64,000 nt of DNA from Nocardia concava NBRC 100430 (GTDB lineage Bacteria; Actinomycetota; Actinomycetes; Mycobacteriales; Mycobacteriaceae): NCBI RefSeq assembly GCF_000308815.1, contig NZ_BAFX01000075.1, positions 124,001 to 188,000 on the forward strand, in the 5' to 3' direction. Made by a program: the position numbers and the translations under genes. Position 1 is the first letter of the stretch, and every line of letters begins with the position of its first letter. Of the stretch, positions 61,194-64,000 are shown in pieces. A model generated the notes under the pieces. That model was given only the letters and a program-made list of their open reading frames with translations, did not search any database and was not told where the DNA came from.

Positions 61194-61600
61194 CTCTTCT
61201 CCTCCACGCGCTGCTGGATGCGCCATTCGCCCTGCACGCGGACGAACGTGTCGTGGTACCAGAGTCCGCACAGCATGAGCTGGCGGGTGCCGTCGGCGTG
61301 GGTGACCAGCATCGGGTTGTGGCACATGGTGCGCGCGGTGGCGTGGTCACCCTCCACGCGAATGGAGGAATTGCTGATCAGGTGTTGGAAGGCGGAGAAA
61401 TTCGGCATCACGGTGGCGAGGAATTTCTTGGTGGATTCCACGTCACCGGCCGGCCCGCCCATGGCGGTGTAGTCGATGTGGGCGTCGGGGGTGAAGATTT
61501 CGTCCAGCAGCTCCCACTGGTGGGTGTCCACGGCATGGGAATAGCGGACCATGAGGTCCTCGATTTCCAGGCGGTCCGAAATCTCCTGCAGGGACAGCAT
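61154..61600 (-). CDS. SnoaL/NTF2-like protein
   Basis: 148 residues from the ATG at 61600. The NTF2-fold pattern is present: LEIEDLMVRYSHAVDTHQWE, LLDEIFTPDAHIDYTAMG, and SSIRVEGDHATARTMCHNPM followed by WYHDTFVRVQGEWRIQQRVE. The Asp/His/Tyr residues of the pocket resemble scytalone-dehydratase and SnoaL cyclases, which act on polyketide or aromatic intermediates. No pathway genes are adjacent; the role is unknown. Confidence 0.8.
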   Translation of the reverse strand: MLSLQEISDRLEIEDLMVRYSHAVDTHQWELLDEIFTPDAHIDYTAMGGPAGDVESTKKFLATVMPNFSAFQHLISNSSIRVEGDHATARTMCHNPMLVTHADGTRQLMLCGLWYHDTFVRVQGEWRIQQRVEEKSYMFVAPDAVPKS

Positions 61601-61723
61601 GGTGCCTCCGAGTCGTGCCGATAACTGTTCAGGGACGGTGGGCCACCGTACGGCGAGGCGAGCGTTGATCTTGCGTTTTCCGAAAGATACGGGGATGCAA
61701 TAGATCTCGTTCAGACCGGTCCG

Positions 61724-62794
61724 TCATTGCCGGGCGGGAGAACGGGGCGGTAGCAGCAACGCGGCCAGCAGCCAGCCGAGCAGGGCCGCGACAACCGGTG
61801 CGCCGGTCCACAACTCGACGATGCCGGGCAGCTCACCGATCTTCCAGGAGGCCACCGCGAAGTACAAAGCCCAGGTCAGCAGCGGGGCCAGGGCGGCGAA
61901 GAGCTGATAGGCGGCGCGACGGTCGCCGCTCGGGCGCAGCAGCACCAGCAGCCCATCGACCACGACGGCCGCGGCCACGAAGGTCCACAGGATGGTGCTG
62001 TTGCGCAGGGACGACTCGGCTCCGGACAGAATCACCGTGGGCACCATCGTCAATAGCGCCGCGCCGAACGGTAGTCGCCAGTGCCGAGCCAGATACAGCA
62101 GCGGGACGATCAACACCAGATTGGTGATCACCAGATTCGAGGCCTGCAAATCCACCAGCGGGAACTCGGTGGAGGAGAAGACGCCGACGATGAATCCGGA
62201 AGTCCGGACCTCGGCATTGCCGTAACCGAGGAAAAGCATGACCAGCGCCGCGGCCAGCCCGGCCGCCAGCAGTGCGGGCCACAACAGCCGAAGCGGTGGT
62301 GCCGCGGGTAGTTCCGCTCGTGCGAGCGCCGACCGCACGGGGGAGGTCACGATGATGAACATCGACGCGGCCAGCCCCAGATGGCTGGGACTGAACAGGA
62401 TATTGATCGTCTCCTCGATCCCGAAGACGAGATGCCAGGTCATATCCGCGAGCCCCGATAAGGCGAACACCGCGAGCGCGATCACCGTCGCCCGATATCC
62501 CGTGGGCACCGCCGCGAATCCCCGCAGACCGGCCCGCAGATTCCGCCACACCAACCACAGCACCCAGGCCGCGGTGGCGACGAAGCCTCCGTAGAACGCC
62601 GCGTGCCAGGGCGTGAAGAACGATTCCAGCTCCGGCACATTCGAATGCGCCCAGGCGTCGGTCATCAATCCGCCGATCAGCCAGGCCGACGTCACGGCCG
62701 TGACCGCATCCTGTCCGGGCGTGGTCGCGGGCCCAGGCTGTCTCGGATCCCCCACGGCCGCAAGAATTCTGGAAGCGAATATCCGCGTGCTCAC
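61724..62794 (-). CDS. Polytopic membrane protein, unknown function
   Basis: 356 residues from the ATG at 62794. About nine membrane helices are visible, with a His-bearing first loop (TDAWAHSNVPELESFFTPWH) and a HLGLAASMFIIVTSP helix start. The conserved-looking His and Glu residues in helices 1-3 (MTWHLVFGIEETINILFSPS) suggest metal or haem binding, but no family is certain. It is separated from the SnoaL-like gene by 123 nt and from the monooxygenase by 18 nt on the same strand, so it may be co-transcribed with the latter. Confidence 0.6.
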   Translation of the reverse strand: MSTRIFASRILAAVGDPRQPGPATTPGQDAVTAVTSAWLIGGLMTDAWAHSNVPELESFFTPWHAAFYGGFVATAAWVLWLVWRNLRAGLRGFAAVPTGYRATVIALAVFALSGLADMTWHLVFGIEETINILFSPSHLGLAASMFIIVTSPVRSALARAELPAAPPLRLLWPALLAAGLAAALVMLFLGYGNAEVRTSGFIVGVFSSTEFPLVDLQASNLVITNLVLIVPLLYLARHWRLPFGAALLTMVPTVILSGAESSLRNSTILWTFVAAAVVVDGLLVLLRPSGDRRAAYQLFAALAPLLTWALYFAVASWKIGELPGIVELWTGAPVVAALLGWLLAALLLPPRSPARQ

Positions 62795-62812
62795 GAGCTC
62801 ACCGTACCCAGG

Positions 62813-64000
62813 TCAGGCGGTGCGGTCGCCGATCCGGTAATCCTTGGCATCAATGGTCCGCGCCACCTTCTGGGGTGCGCCGCCGATGAGTCCGCGCCAG
62901 GGCAGGTAGGGGAGCAGCTTCACGTTCAGGTTGCGGAAGGCGATCATCGCCTTGCTGTTCGGCGCGTACCAGCCGCCGACGCCCTCGGCGAACTTCTGGC
63001 AGGCGTCGACCATGGGCCGCATCTCCTGGTGGTAGCGGGCGAAGGCCACCGTGTGATCGCCTGCGGCGGCGGCCAATTCACCGGCCAGCACGTACGCGCC
63101 GACCAGTGAGAGGTCCGCGCCCTGGCCCGAGAGCGGCGAGGCGCAGTACCCGGCGTCGCCGACCAGGGCGATCCGGCCCTTGGACCAGCTGTCCATGCGG
63201 ACCTGGGCCATGGCGTCGAAGTAGAAGTCGGGGGCGTCGGGCAGCGCGGCGAGCAGTCGCGGGACCTCCCAGCCCTGCCCTGCGAAGGTCTCGGTGAGGA
63301 TGCGGCGCTGGGCGTCGTTGTCGCGGTAGTCGTAGTCGAGCGGGTCGGAAGCCCACGCGAAGATGGCCTTGGCCTCGGTGTTGTTGCGGGCGCTGTAGCT
63401 GCCGGCGATCGTGCCCGGGGTGTTGTAGTCCAGTTCCCAGTGGTCGAGGTCCAGCAGGTTCGGGGTCGTGAAAATCGAGATGTAGTAACCCATGTGGTGG
63501 ACGAAGTCCGATTCGGGCCCGAAAACCAGCTTGCGCGTGTGGGAGTGGACGCCGTCGGCGCCGATCACCAGATCGAAGGTGCGGGCGGGGGAGTGCTCGA
63601 AGGTGACGTGCACGCCGTGCTCGTCCTCGCACAGCTCCGCGATGGAATCGCCGAACAGGTACTCGACGTCCGCGCGGGTGGCCTCGTAGAGCACCTCGGC
63701 CAGATCGCCGCGCTGAATCTCGGTGTCGCCGTTGGCCCCGACGCCATTGAACTCCTCACTGGAGATGGTGGCGCGCGCCTTGCCGTTCGCGTCGACGTAG
63801 GAGGTGCCGCGCTTGCCGGTGCTGCGCGCGTGCACCGCCTCGAGCAGGCCCATGCGCCGAACCACTTCGGTGGCCGTGCCGAGCACATCGATGGCCTGGC
63901 CGCCGGGACGCAGGGTGGGGGACTTCTCGACGATCGTCGGATTGAACCCGTAGCGCTTCAACCAGAAGGCGAGGGCGGGACCCGCGATGCTCGCGCCGGA
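62813..64000 (-). CDS. FAD-dependent monooxygenase (PHBH-like), 5' end outside the window
   Basis: 396 codons are visible with no stop, and the 5' end runs off the right edge; an internal ATG near 63961 is not the true start because the FAD-binding motif SGASIAGPALAFWLKRYG lies just before it. GADGVHSHTRK (second FAD/NADPH motif) and RIALVGDAGYCASPLSGQGA (third FAD motif) confirm the PHBH fold. Such enzymes hydroxylate aromatic substrates using NAD(P)H and O2; the substrate is unknown. Only the first few residues are missing. Confidence 0.85.
   Translation of the reverse strand, partial: SGASIAGPALAFWLKRYGFNPTIVEKSPTLRPGGQAIDVLGTATEVVRRMGLLEAVHARSTGKRGTSYVDANGKARATISSEEFNGVGANGDTEIQRGDLAEVLYEATRADVEYLFGDSIAELCEDEHGVHVTFEHSPARTFDLVIGADGVHSHTRKLVFGPESDFVHHMGYYISIFTTPNLLDLDHWELDYNTPGTIAGSYSARNNTEAKAIFAWASDPLDYDYRDNDAQRRILTETFAGQGWEVPRLLAALPDAPDFYFDAMAQVRMDSWSKGRIALVGDAGYCASPLSGQGADLSLVGAYVLAGELAAAAGDHTVAFARYHQEMRPMVDACQKFAEGVGGWYAPNSKAMIAFRNLNVKLLPYLPWRGLIGGAPQKVARTIDAKDYRIGDRTA

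Overview
The window is high-GC DNA (strong G/C at third codon positions, many GTG starts, very short intergenic gaps) from a mycolic-acid-type actinomycete. Nocardia or a close relative is the best guess. Pointers are a GabD2-type succinic semialdehyde dehydrogenase, a KasA/KasB-like ketoacyl synthase, an F420-type luciferase-like oxidoreductase, an aldehyde dehydrogenase paired with a DUF779 protein, CVN (conservon) signalling operons with nitrate/nitrite-sensing-type kinases, and a KstR-like operator. No rRNA, tRNA, CRISPR array, phage or insertion sequence was seen. Both edges cut genes: a hemerythrin-like protein on the left and an FAD monooxygenase on the right.

Layout. 1-13 kb: regulators and transporters (XRE, TetR with a DHA2 exporter, an SGNH hydrolase, TetR with an AgpS-like FAD oxidase, MarR with a DHA2 exporter, a zinc alcohol dehydrogenase). 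13.1-19.1 kb: a compact Calvin-cycle cluster, cbbR divergent from cbbL-cbbS-cbbX-fbp-prk, encoding red-type form I RuBisCO, its activase, fructose-1,6-bisphosphatase and phosphoribulokinase. It closes with a hairpin at 19.17 kb. 19.2-34 kb: membrane proteins, a thiolase, an AlkZ-like winged-helix protein, an HxlR/MFS pair, a beta-lactamase-fold lipoprotein, a DUF559 protein, an HNH nuclease, a nitronate monooxygenase, Nudix hydrolases and an ArsR/MFS pair. Two copies of a 57-nt palindromic repeat lie here at 27.5 and 33.4 kb. 34-36.6 kb: a TetR/ketoacyl-synthase divergent pair and a ribbon-helix-helix/PIN module. 36.8-39.8 kb: the methionine-salvage operon mtnAB (fused)-mtnD-mtnC with a strong terminator. 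39.9-41.8 kb: PadR, a GH5-like protein and an Imm51-like protein.

41.9-48.8 kb holds a tandemly duplicated conservon, with gene order (on the minus strand) A2-B2-A1-B1-C-D: two kinase/roadblock pairs followed by a single DUF742 protein and a single GTPase. 49-64 kb: an alkaline phosphatase-lipoprotein pair, an ABM-cupin fusion, gabD2, a methyltransferase, a second toxin-antitoxin module (MazF-like/ribbon-helix-helix), DUF779-aldehyde dehydrogenase with a GAF-type regulator, an F420 oxidoreductase, two adjacent genes sharing a C-terminal helical domain, a SnoaL-like protein, a polytopic membrane protein and the partial monooxygenase.

How the genes work together. The cbb cluster supplies the reactions specific to CO2 fixation; the remaining cycle enzymes and any energy-supplying hydrogenase or CO dehydrogenase are not in the window. 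mtnABCD converts methylthioribose phosphate to the ketoacid precursor of methionine. Most regulator/effector pairs are divergent, with visible dyad operators between them. The signals most worth follow-up are the dispersed palindrome that has become the C-terminus of a coding gene, the doubled conservon, the CbbX with an altered pore loop and an N-terminal extension, and the GH5-like protein with an altered acid/base motif.
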